Positions 16,939 to 25,600 of a stretch of DNA of 64,000 nt are shown in pieces. A program made the translations under genes and the position numbers. How positions within the stretch are numbered: the first letter of the stretch is position 1; every line of letters begins with the position of its first letter. Source of the stretch: Streptomyces sp. NBC_01498 (GTDB taxonomy: Bacteria > Actinomycetota > Actinomycetes > Streptomycetales > Streptomycetaceae). The notes under the pieces are model-generated. The model saw only the letters and a list, made by a program, of their open reading frames with translations. It did not search any database and was not told the DNA's origin. The stretch lies in NCBI RefSeq assembly GCF_036327775.1, contig NZ_CP109598.1:558001-622000 (forward strand). Direction: 5' to 3'.

Positions 16939-17958
16939 TCAGGCCCAGCCGTCGAGGGCTCGGCTGTCCGGGGTGGGTGACGTGATTTCGCTGCTCAGGG
17001 CTTGGTGGCGGTAGTCGCGGGGCGGGAGGCCGAAGGCGTTGCGGAAGGTGCGGGAGAAGACCGCAGGATCGGTGAAGCCGCAGCGGACGGCGATGTGGTG
17101 GACAGGGGTGGTGTGGTGGGCGGGGTCGATCAGGAAGCGGCGGGCCTGTTCGAGACGCTGTTGGCGGATCCACGCGGCCGGGGAGGTGTGGTGGCCGAGG
17201 GTACGGAAGACGGTGTGCAGGTGTCTCAGGGAGATGTGGTGGGCGGCGGCGATCGTGCCGGGGGTGAGGTCCGGGTCGTGGAGGTGATGGCGGACGAAGG
17301 TCTGGATCCGCAGGGCGAGGGCGCGGGTACGCGTCTCCGGCGGGAGTTCGTTGTCGGCGTCCAGATGGTGAGCCAGGGTCGCGGCGAGCAGGTCGACCAC
17401 CACCGGCTCCAGACGGGGCCCGTCCGACGGACGGAATGAACAGATACTTTCCGTCCCGAGCCTGACGAGTGTTTCGGCCAGCAGGGCTCCCGGCCCTTCC
17501 CGGCCCGACAAACGGCGCGTCACCAGCCGGCGCACCTGGTCGCCGGGCAGAGGCAGAAGCCGTCGCGGGACCTCAAGTGCAACCACCGCGCTGTCGTCCT
17601 TGTTGATGCAGTCGAATGGTTCCGATGTGCTGACGACGTACATCTCCCACGGACCGTGGAAACCACTCTGGCCTCTCTGGCTGATTCCGATTCCTCCGGT
17701 CAGCATGAGGGTCAGGTGGCAGATCTCCGGATCGGACTGGCGGATGAACCGCGGAGTCCGCTGAAATCTCATGGACTTCGACTTCGCCGGCCAGACGGTC
17801 ACCTCGCCCAGGGTGCGAAGGCTCATCTCCGCCTGGAACTGGTCGGGTCGATCAGCGGTCAATTCCATCGGAGCCATGGTGCTCGCCATCAGCTCGTGCC
17901 ACATGTCGAACTTTTCCTCCGGAGCGACATCTGAGGTCCGGAACACCGTCTCGTTCAC
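16939..17958 (-). CDS. AraC-family regulator, copy 1
   Basis: The product has 339 residues. The GTG at 17958 is preceded by GGGGGAG. An AraC-binding-like N-terminal domain (about 1-200) is followed by the two-HTH AraC domain (about 215-325), including HHISLRHLHTVFRTLG and the family signature AVRCGFTDPAVFSRTFRNAFG. A nearly identical C-terminal half occurs in the gene at 19999-21021 in the same orientation; the N-terminal halves differ much more. The two regulators bracket two peptidoglycan hydrolase genes. Copy 1 is divergent from the first of these, so it is well placed to regulate it. Confidence 0.9.
   Translation of the reverse strand: MNETVFRTSDVAPEEKFDMWHELMASTMAPMELTADRPDQFQAEMSLRTLGEVTVWPAKSKSMRFQRTPRFIRQSDPEICHLTLMLTGGIGISQRGQSGFHGPWEMYVVSTSEPFDCINKDDSAVVALEVPRRLLPLPGDQVRRLVTRRLSGREGPGALLAETLVRLGTESICSFRPSDGPRLEPVVVDLLAATLAHHLDADNELPPETRTRALALRIQTFVRHHLHDPDLTPGTIAAAHHISLRHLHTVFRTLGHHTSPAAWIRQQRLEQARRFLIDPAHHTTPVHHIAVRCGFTDPAVFSRTFRNAFGLPPRDYRHQALSSEITSPTPDSRALDGWA
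16986..17694. repeat. Long direct repeat, copy 1 (second at 20052-20757)
   Basis: About 0.7 kb covering the DNA-binding half and part of the effector domain of the AraC gene. By eye it is more than 90% identical to 20052-20757, at an offset of 3066 bases (3063 after one 3-base gap). Differences cluster around 17525-17630. Similarity fades beyond 17694. Confidence 0.9.
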
Positions 17959-18426
17959 CGTACTCCCCCGTGCGCGGTGTGGTCCTGTCCCGCAGTGAGA
18001 CGGGTGGCGTCGCGAACCCGGTTTCACCCAGGAGCGATATGGCTTGATGAGCCGACCGGCGGGGCGCATTCGCGCAGCCTGGTCCCGCCGAGCTCATTGA
18101 TCCTTTTCACGCGGCATGTGGCCTGAATTGACAATCCGGCGCGATGTCACAGCACCCGGGCGCTCAGGGCGTCGGACGGGTCGGTCGTCGGCGGACTATC
18201 GGCAACGCTCCCTTGGCGAAGCCGGTCGCAGTGCACGCATCGTCAAGAGACCTCTCATTCAGCAACAAGGAATCGCGGGATCGGGGCGGATACCGTCTCT
18301 GGCAACGGAATTCGCACCAACACGAATGCCAGGAACTCGCGGACATGAACTCTCGGACATGAATTCTCATGCTCCGAAGAGCCTGAGCCTCCGTGTTGGC
18401 GCACTCACCGCACAAGGAGATACGGC
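17959..18426. other. Divergent promoter region, AraC copy 1 / M23 peptidase
   Basis: This 468-base gap is less G+C rich than the genes around it (for example TTGATCCTTTTCACG near 18097 and TGAATTGACAATCCG near 18122). The only clear structure is the 14-bp triplicated repeat at 18333-18374. No credible ORF was seen. Confidence 0.6.
18333..18374. promoter_or_regulatory. Three tandem 14-bp repeats upstream of the lysin gene
   Basis: GAACTCGCGGACAT, GAACTCTCGGACAT and the degenerate GAATTCTCATGCTC follow one another without gaps and end 52 bases before the lysin start codon. The position suits an activator-binding site, for example for the divergent AraC regulator, but this is inference. Confidence 0.45.
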
Positions 18427-19077
18427 GTGGCAGCGATTGAGTTCAGTCATGTGAAGCACGGATCGAAGGACCCGTGTGTCACGACCTTCCAGAAGGCCCT
18501 GATAGCCAAGGGTCACAAGATCCCGTCCGGCGCGACCGGACTGTTCGGGAACGAGACCAAGGCCGCCTGCACCGCGTTCCAGCGGGCGCAGGGGTGGAGC
18601 GGCACCAACGCGGACGGGGCGCCGGGCCCGGAGACGTTCGCCCGGCTCAAGCTCACGGACGGCGGGCACAAGACCGGCGGCTCGGGAGGCGTCTCCTCCC
18701 CCGTGCCCGGCTACGGCATCAACAAGGGAAACCCCTACGGCAGGCGCAGTTCGGGCTACAGCGTCGGTTACCACACGGGCGACGACTACCCCGCGCCCAC
18801 CGGCACGGACGTCGTGGCCGTGCGCGCGGGCACCATCGCGGAGTCGAAGAACGACGGCGCCTCGTACGGGAACATGATCGTCCTGCGGGCCGAAAACAAC
18901 CGCGACTACTGGTACTGCCACCTCTCCAAGCGAGGCGTGAAGAAGGGCGACAAGGTCAAGGCCGGCCAGAAGCTGGGCGACGTCGGCTCGACGGGCAACT
19001 CCACGGGACCGCACCTGCATTTCGAGGACCGCCCGCACGGTGGCGGCTACGGAAACGACCGCAAGCCGTCCTGGTGA
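18427..19077 (+). CDS. Peptidoglycan-binding M23 metallopeptidase without signal peptide
   Basis: The product has 216 residues. The GTG at 18427 is preceded by AAGGAG. Residues 5-77 form a PG_binding_1-type repeat (FQKALIAKGHKIPSG; ETKAACTAFQRAQGW). Residues 95-210 are an M23/LytM endopeptidase with all metal and catalytic residues: H116 and D120 in GYHTGDD, H165 in YCHLS, and H196/H198 in GPHLHFE. It should cut peptide cross-links of peptidoglycan. It lacks a signal peptide or membrane helix, which resembles a phage endolysin more than a secreted autolysin. The amidase gene follows 29 bases later and is probably in the same transcript. Confidence 0.9.
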   Translation: MAAIEFSHVKHGSKDPCVTTFQKALIAKGHKIPSGATGLFGNETKAACTAFQRAQGWSGTNADGAPGPETFARLKLTDGGHKTGGSGGVSSPVPGYGINKGNPYGRRSSGYSVGYHTGDDYPAPTGTDVVAVRAGTIAESKNDGASYGNMIVLRAENNRDYWYCHLSKRGVKKGDKVKAGQKLGDVGSTGNSTGPHLHFEDRPHGGGYGNDRKPSW

Positions 19078-19106
19078 CGACCACCGGAGAAAGGAGGCAG
19101 AGCACC

Positions 19107-19733
19107 ATGGCATCACCCCTGTCCGCCACGGCCTTCATCGCCGCCCTGCGCGCCGAAGGCGTGAAGGTCACCGAAGTCGGCAACTGGCGCACCCACAACC
19201 GCAACCACAAGGGACCCTGGGGCCCCGTCCACGGAGTGATGATCCACCACACCGTCACGTCGGGCGCGGCGGGATCCGTCGCCCTGTGCCGTGACGGCCA
19301 CAGCACCCTGCCCGGTCCGCTGTGCCACGGAGTCATCGCCAAGGACGGTGTCGTCCACCTCGTCGGACACGGCCGCACCAACCACGCCGGCGGCGGCGAC
19401 CCCCTCGTCCTCAAGCACGTCGTCGCCGAGGACTACGGCGAACGCCCGCCCCGGCCCACCGCCGGCAACGCGGACGGAGTCGACGGCAACGCCCATTTCT
19501 ACGGGTTCGAGTGCGTCAACCTCGGCAACGGGACGGACCCCTGGCCGGCCGCCCAGCTCACCGCGATCGAACGCGTCGGGGCCGCGATCTGCCGCCTCCA
19601 CCGGTGGAGCGCGAAGAGCGTCATCGGCCACCTCGAATGGTCCAACGACAAGATCGACCCCAAGGGCTTCACCATGCCCGGCATGCGCGACCGCATCACC
19701 CGGCGACTGAAGACCCCGCCGACCGCCAAGTGA
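19107..19733 (+). CDS. N-acetylmuramoyl-L-alanine amidase (PGRP / amidase_2) without signal peptide
   Basis: The product has 208 residues. The ATG at 19107 is preceded by AAGGAGG. The amidase_2 fold shows GVMIHHTVTSG (zinc ligand H47 or H48), GPLCHGVIAKDGVVHLVGHG and the C-terminal ligand region GHLEWSNDKIDPKG. It should hydrolyse the bond between N-acetylmuramic acid and L-alanine. Like its upstream neighbour it has no export signal and no cell-wall-binding domain of its own. The two together would supply complementary endolysin activities. No holin, integrase or other phage gene is nearby. Confidence 0.9.
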   Translation: MASPLSATAFIAALRAEGVKVTEVGNWRTHNRNHKGPWGPVHGVMIHHTVTSGAAGSVALCRDGHSTLPGPLCHGVIAKDGVVHLVGHGRTNHAGGGDPLVLKHVVAEDYGERPPRPTAGNADGVDGNAHFYGFECVNLGNGTDPWPAAQLTAIERVGAAICRLHRWSAKSVIGHLEWSNDKIDPKGFTMPGMRDRITRRLKTPPTAK

Positions 19734-19933
19734 CACCGGCAGCGGCCCCGGCATGAGAGCGGGGGCACGGGCAGAACGCCCGAGCCTCCGCTCGTCCGGC
19801 CCGTGGTCCCGATGACTGCTCATCGGGGAGAAAGCTCCGCCGGCCGGCGCCAAGGTGCGCCCGACAGCGCCGCTTCGCTGAGCGCGCGGTCGCAACGCCA
19901 GGTCGTCCGGGCGGGTTCCACCGGGGAATAGCG

Positions 19934-19980
19934 GCGCGAAGACCCCCGTCCCGAACGGCTTGAGGCGGGGGCCTTCGCGC
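19934..19980. terminator. Bidirectional hairpin between amidase and AraC copy 2
   Basis: GCGCGAAG (19934-19941) pairs with CTTCGCGC (19973-19980). Inside this, after an A/C mismatch, CCCCCG pairs with CGGGGG around a 17-base loop. It lies between the two convergent gene ends. Confidence 0.7.
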
Positions 19981-19998
19981 TCTCCGGCCGGAGTGCTG

Positions 19999-21021
19999 TC
20001 ACGTCGGGTCCCCCTGGCGCACGGTCGATCCCTTGGAGATCGTCGGCGTTTTTTCGCTGCTCAGGGCTTGGTGGCGGTAGTCGCGGGGCGGGAGGCCGAA
20101 GGCGTTGCGGAAGGTGCGGGAGAAGACCGCAGGATCGGTGAAGCCGCAGCGGACGGCGATGTGGTGGACAGGGGTGGTGCGGTGCGCGGGGTCGATCAGG
20201 AAGCGGCGGGCCTGTTCGAGACGCTGTTGGCGGATCCACGCGGCCGGGGAGGTGTGGTGGCCGAGGGTACGGAAGACGGTGTGCAGGTGTCTCAGGGAGA
20301 TGTGGTGGGCGGCGGCGATCGTGCCCGGGGTGAGCTCGGGGTCCTGGAGGTGGTGGCGGATGAAGCTCTGGATCCGCAGGGCGAGGGAGCGGGTACGGGT
20401 CTCCGGGGGTAGTTCGCCGTCGGCGTCCAGATGGTGAGCCAGGGTCGCGGCGAGCAGATCCACCACCACCGGCTCCAGACGGGGCCCGTCCGACGGACGG
20501 AATGAACCGATGCTTTCCGTCCCGAGCCTGACGAGTGTTTCGGCCAGCAGGGCTCCCGGCCCTTCCCGGCCCGACAAACGGCGCGTCACCAGCCGGCGCA
20601 CTTTGTCACCGGCGAGCGGCAGAAGCCGTCGCGGGACATCAAGTCCCACCGCGGTGATTTCTTTATTGGTGCAGTCGAAGGGATCCGAAGTACTGACGAC
20701 GTACATCTCCCACGGACCGTGGAAACCACTCTGGCCTCTCTGGCTAATTCCGATTCCCCCGCTCAATGGAAGAGTCAAGTGGTAGCGATCCGGATCGGAC
20801 TGCCGGATCAGTTGGGAAGTCCGTACGAAACTCATGGACTCCAAGCTGGTGGGCCACACGCCGACCTCTCCGAGCATGCGCAGGCTCATCTCCGCAGCGA
20901 ACTGCTCAGGTTGATCGGCGGACATGTTCATCGGAGCCATGGCGTTCGCCATCTGCTCACGCCACATGTCGAACCCGTCCTCCGGTGCCACGTCCGCGGT
21001 TCGGAATACCGACTCGATCAC
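19999..21021 (-). CDS. AraC-family regulator, copy 2
   Basis: The product has 340 residues. The GTG at 21021 is preceded by GGAGGGG five bases away. The domain layout is the same as copy 1: effector-binding domain about 1-200 and AraC double HTH about 215-325. From SQRGQSGFHGPWEMYVVST onward the two proteins are almost identical. Before that point they differ at roughly a third of positions by eye (for example APMNMSADQPEQF against APMELTADRPDQF). They may therefore bind the same DNA site but answer to different signals. The gene converges on the amidase gene. Confidence 0.9.
   Translation of the reverse strand: MIESVFRTADVAPEDGFDMWREQMANAMAPMNMSADQPEQFAAEMSLRMLGEVGVWPTSLESMSFVRTSQLIRQSDPDRYHLTLPLSGGIGISQRGQSGFHGPWEMYVVSTSDPFDCTNKEITAVGLDVPRRLLPLAGDKVRRLVTRRLSGREGPGALLAETLVRLGTESIGSFRPSDGPRLEPVVVDLLAATLAHHLDADGELPPETRTRSLALRIQSFIRHHLQDPELTPGTIAAAHHISLRHLHTVFRTLGHHTSPAAWIRQQRLEQARRFLIDPAHRTTPVHHIAVRCGFTDPAVFSRTFRNAFGLPPRDYRHQALSSEKTPTISKGSTVRQGDPT
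20052..20757. repeat. Long direct repeat, copy 2 (first at 16986-17694)
   Basis: Partner of the repeat in AraC copy 1, in the same orientation. The two copies enclose the lysin pair and could recombine to delete or amplify it. Confidence 0.9.
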
Positions 21022-21375
21022 CACAACCCCTCCTCGGCACGACTCTGTCCTCCCGGAGACGAGCAGCGTAATGATTCGGTTTCGCACGTCATTGACGACA
21101 GCCATCCCGCAGTACCGGCTCGGCTGGAATTGATGGGGCACGATCCAACCGCCTTTCCGGCCGGAACGTCAGCCTCCTCTCACCCGAGCCGAGATCAGCC
21201 TCCGGAAACTCGGTCGGCCGGAAGATTCCCTTCCTGGTAACGGGCCGCTGTCGAAGCCCGAATCGCGGGCGCCGACCGGAGGCGTGTCACCCGGGGCGGG
21301 CGAAGCCCGAGGCCGGACGGCGGCTCCGCCGTCCGGAATCCCCGGGCCGGGACCGCCGCACCCGTCGTGCGGTCG

Positions 21376-22458
21376 TCAGCTCGGGCTCCGGGTCCGGCGG
21401 CGGTGTACGGCGAGGACCGCGCCCGCGCCCACCACGGCGCCCGCCGCTGCCGCACCCGCGATCGGCAGCGCGGCGGAGGAGGGACCGGCCCCCGTGTCGC
21501 TGCCCGTGATCTCCAGCGAGATGGGGGCGGCGTTGTTGGCCCGGTGGGTGTCGAACGGCAGCGGCACGCCGGTCAGTACCAGTGAACCCTTGGCGCCCGG
21601 CACCTTCTTGTCGATCCTCAGCTTGAAGGCGAACGTGTCCTGGACGTGTTCCTTCTCCCCCAGGGCGCCGCAGATGTACATCTCGCCCTCGGCCCGGCAG
21701 GAGGGGTCGGGCCTGACGACCGAGGTGCCGGCGGGGAACGTGATCCGGACCAGGGCGGGCTTCGTCTCCGGCCGGTGGTACACCCACGCGGGGCCGTTGT
21801 TGGTGAAGGTGCCCTTCATCGTCACCGTGTCACCGACGTTCCCCCGCAGCGCGCCACCCGTGACCTCGTAGTCGGCCGTGTTGGCCGCCCGGACGGGCAG
21901 CTTGACCTCCTCCGCTGTGCCCTCGGCCCCGCCCGGTGCCTCGACCAGTCCGACGGCCGGTTCGTTCCCCGGCGACGGGGGGTTGTTCTCGTCCGAGCCC
22001 GGATCGAAGTTCGAGGCGCTCACCCACATCTCGTCGTCGAACGCGTGGGCCCGCGTCTTGACGGTGAAGGGCCGCTCAAGGGTGTGGACGACGCCCGGCT
22101 TCAGTGTCCGGCGGAACCGGCACACCGCGATCCACCTCTCGGGCATCTCGTCGTAGGCGCCGACGAACTGGGTCCGGCAGTTGGCGGGAACCTCCGTCAT
22201 GTCGAGCCCCCGGGTCGTCGTGAACTTGATCCACACCTCGTCGACGGTCGAGGCGCCCTTGTTCACCACGGTGACCGGGAGTTCGAGGACGCTCTCCGGT
22301 TTCACGTCTTCGAGCGGCCCGACGCCTCCGACGAACACGCGTCCAGGGGGCTCGTCACCGATGGCGGGGGGAGCCGCGCCCAGTGCGATCAGGCCGGCGG
22401 CACCGAGAGCCGCGACGGCGGTTCGGGAGACGCGGCAGCGGTGTGGGGGACGGGGCAT
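21376..22458 (-). CDS. Cell-surface protein with C-terminal membrane anchor
   Basis: The precursor has 360 residues from the ATG at 22458. A signal peptide (TAVAALGAAGLIALGAAPPA) is followed by about 290 residues of beta-rich sequence with two DUF11/CARDB-like units (LELPVTVVNKGASTVDEV; VTMKGTFTNNGPAWVY) and paired cysteines. The C-terminal anchor is a short LPIAG sequence, an Ala/Gly/Val helix and HRRRTR. This has the layout of a sorting signal but not the canonical LPXTG or LAXTG, so simple membrane anchoring is equally possible. The function is unknown. A 230-base gap separates its start from the end of the STAND-WD40 gene. Confidence 0.75.
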   Translation of the reverse strand: MPRPPHRCRVSRTAVAALGAAGLIALGAAPPAIGDEPPGRVFVGGVGPLEDVKPESVLELPVTVVNKGASTVDEVWIKFTTTRGLDMTEVPANCRTQFVGAYDEMPERWIAVCRFRRTLKPGVVHTLERPFTVKTRAHAFDDEMWVSASNFDPGSDENNPPSPGNEPAVGLVEAPGGAEGTAEEVKLPVRAANTADYEVTGGALRGNVGDTVTMKGTFTNNGPAWVYHRPETKPALVRITFPAGTSVVRPDPSCRAEGEMYICGALGEKEHVQDTFAFKLRIDKKVPGAKGSLVLTGVPLPFDTHRANNAAPISLEITGSDTGAGPSSAALPIAGAAAAGAVVGAGAVLAVHRRRTRSPS

Positions 22459-22688
22459 GGTGGAAACCTCTGTGGGGACGGGGGGGGACGGTCGGTGTCT
22501 CTCGCGTGAACTGTCCTTCGATTACTGGACAGTTACGCGTCCCGATCGGTTGCCCGCACGCTCCGGTCACCGTGCCGACCTCGTGGCCGGTCGCCGTCGG
22601 GCGACGACGTACGGACCGGAGCGCGCGGCCCCGGGGGCAGCACCCTTAACGAGGAGGCGCTGATCCGGCCCCTCGGAGGCGGGCCCGC

Positions 22689-25600
22689 TCAGCAGGTCTC
22701 CCGGTAGGGGAGCTCGGGCAGGTGGGCCTCCCACTGCTCCCTCCCGAGCCCGCCCCGAGCCCGTTCGCACACCTCCCGCGCCGCCCGTCGCGGATCGAGC
22801 ACGCCGACTTCCCGGTGCACGCCGTTCGGGGTCGCGATGCGCAGAGCGTCGCCGTCGTCGGTGAATCCGAGTCCGAGGACCGGGCCTTCACCGACCGGGA
22901 CGAGTGTGCCCGGGGTGCCGGGCGAGGCGGTTTCCCAGACGCGTACGGAGTCGTCCCCGGTTCCGACCGCGACGAACTCGCCGTCGGCCGAGAAGGCGAC
23001 GGGCCGGGGTCCGTCACGCACCGTGTGGTCCGATCGTGCGAGGACCGCGAGCCGGTGTCGGCCGAGGCGGTCCCAGAGAGTGACCCGTCCCTCCAGGGCG
23101 CCGACCGCCAGGAAGCTGCCGTCCCGGCTGAACCGCGCGGACTCCCAGGTGTCCTCGCCGTGCAGGCCGGTGGTTCCGCGCCCGGTGTCCAGGTCGTACC
23201 GATCGCCGTTCGACATGAGCAGAGCCGTCCCGTCCGGTGTCAGGATCACGGAGAACGTCTCCGTCCGCTCACGCAGGAGACGGTGTCTGGCCTGCTCGGA
23301 GGCCCGCCACACCTCCACGACGCTCGGGGCGTCGTTGTCCCCGCCGATCGGCCGGGACGTGGCGAACAGCAGGGATGTGCCGTCCGCGCCCACGGCGACG
23401 GTCTCGATCAGTTCCGGCACCTTGACGCGTGCGGTCGTACGCCGGTGGTCCACGTCCCACAGGCGGACCTCGGCGCCTCCGTGGGCGACGGTACGGCCGT
23501 CCGGCGAGAAGGCCGTGCGCGGTGTGGTGTCCCCGCGTGCCCGCCCCGGCAGGGTGGTCGTTCGGCCGCCCCGTTCGTGCAGCTGGAACTCCCAGTCCCG
23601 GCCGTCCCGCCGCGTCGTCAGGGCGGTGTGTCCGTCCGGGCTGAACTCGGCCTTTTGGTAAGGCTGTTCAGGTGGGCCCGATCCGGCTGTCGCCAGTACG
23701 GCGCGGACATCGAGGGTCTTCACGGTGCTCGCCCCGCCGACGAAGCGCAGCACACCGTCCGCCGGATCGATCCGTGGCCCGGCGCCGCCGGACCCTTCCG
23801 GTGTGTAGGTCGTCAGCGGGCGGTCCGGGAACGCGGTGCGCCACAGCGCCATGTCGCCGTGCCGGGTGACGGCGTACGCGCCGTCGGCGCTGAACGACAC
23901 CTCCGGCAGGTCCTCGCGGCCCGTCTTCATCCGGGGGCGCTCCCGGCCGTCCCGCACGTCCCAGGTACGGACTCCGCCTTCCACGCCGACGGCGAGAGCA
24001 CGGCTGTCGGGCAGAAACGTGAACCGGGCGCCCACGTAGCACAGTTCGCGATCCGCCTCGCGGGTCCAGAGTGCGGGCAGCCGGCGTTCCGTCCCGGTGT
24101 CCCAGACCGTCAGCCGGGCGCCGTCGTCCGCGCAGGCGGCGACGAGCCTCCCGTCGGGGCTCACCTGGGCGACCGGGCCGTCGTCCTCGCGCGCGCCCGC
24201 CGTGAACACCACCCGACCCGTCTCCACGTCCCACACCCGAACCCTGGCTCCGCTCTCCTCCCTGTCCTCGTCCTGGGTGACGAGCAGCCGCCCGCCGGAG
24301 CCGAACTCGGCTTGTGGATAGCTCCCTTGAAGGTTCCCGAGTCGCCGCGTCCGCTGCCCGTCGCGCAGGTCCCGCACGACGACGGCGCCCCGGCCGTCGA
24401 GAAAGGCGAGCCGCCCGGCGTCGCCGCTGACGGCGAGAACCGATCCGAAGGCGCCGCCCGGAACGGTGACCGCGCCGAGTGAGCGGCCGGTGCGGGTGTC
24501 CCACCGGTACACCCGGTCCCTGCCGACTTTTGTCAGGATCCGTCCGTCCGCGCTGAGTTGGGCCGGGGACTGCATGTCACCCGTGTCGTCGCGCGGGGTG
24601 AACGACGCCAGCTCGCGCTGTGCGGCGGCGCCCCGCACCGCCTCTCGGGTTTCGGGCAGGTCGGCGATCCGCCAGGAGGCCACGCCCAGTCGCATGGCCA
24701 GGCGCGGGTCCGAGGCGCGCAGGGCCGTCGCGACACCGGCGACGCGGCGGGCCTCGGCCTCGTCGTGGCGGCGATCGCTGATGCGGCTCTGCTGCCAGGC
24801 CGCCGTACCGGCCACCGCCGCGAGGCAGATCAGCAGGGCAACGGCCGCCAGCAGGGAGCGGCGTCGGCGGGCGCCACGGGTGCGCAGGCGCAGGGCCCGC
24901 TCATGGGCGGCCACGCTCGCGCGGAGGAAGTCGCCTTCCAGGGACGTCAGTTCATCGGAGGCGCCCGTCTCCTCCCGAGCCCCGTCCCCCCAAGACCTCT
25001 CCCCCCGGGCCTTGTTGTCCCGAGCCTTGTTGTCCCGGTCACCGAACGCCCCGTCGCCGAACGCCTCACGTGCGGCCGGGAGTCGTACGCCCCGGAACAG
25101 GGCCCCCGGGTCCCGGTCCAGCGCCTCCCACGTGCGGGCGGCCTCCGTCAGCGCCCGGTGCAGGCGCAGCCGTTCCCGGTCGGCCTCGATCCAGCCGCGC
25201 AGCCGGGGCCAGGCGGTGAGGAGCGCTTCGTGGGCGAGGTCGACCGTGGTGCCGTCCACGGTGAGCAGCCGGGCCCGTACCAGTTCCTCCAGGACGACCG
25301 ACTCGGCGAGTGCCGGGGGGAGTTCGGCGCGGTCCACGGGCCGCCGGGTGTCCTGCGTGCCGTCGCCCGGGGAGACCATGCGCAGCAGCAGCCGGCGGGC
25401 GACGGCGGCCTGTTCGCCGGTGAAGCCGGCATACACCGCCTCGGCGGTGTGGGCGATGGCGCCGCGCACCCCGCCGATCGCGTCGTACGCCTGCTCGGTG
25501 AGGGTCTTGCCGCGGCGTCGGCGCCAGACTTCGAGCAGGGCGTGTGCCATCAGTGGCAGACCGCCCGGCTGGCTTTCGACGTCCGCGACGATGCGGGCGG

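Noticed and set aside
18427..19733. Prophage or phage-tail-like particle locus
   Set aside because: Only two lysin-type enzymes are present. No integrase, terminase, capsid, tail or holin gene is nearby, and no att-like repeats were found besides the AraC duplication.
16986..20757. Composite transposon bounded by the direct repeats
   Set aside because: The repeats are protein-coding AraC halves, not transposase or inverted termini. No target-site duplication is evident.
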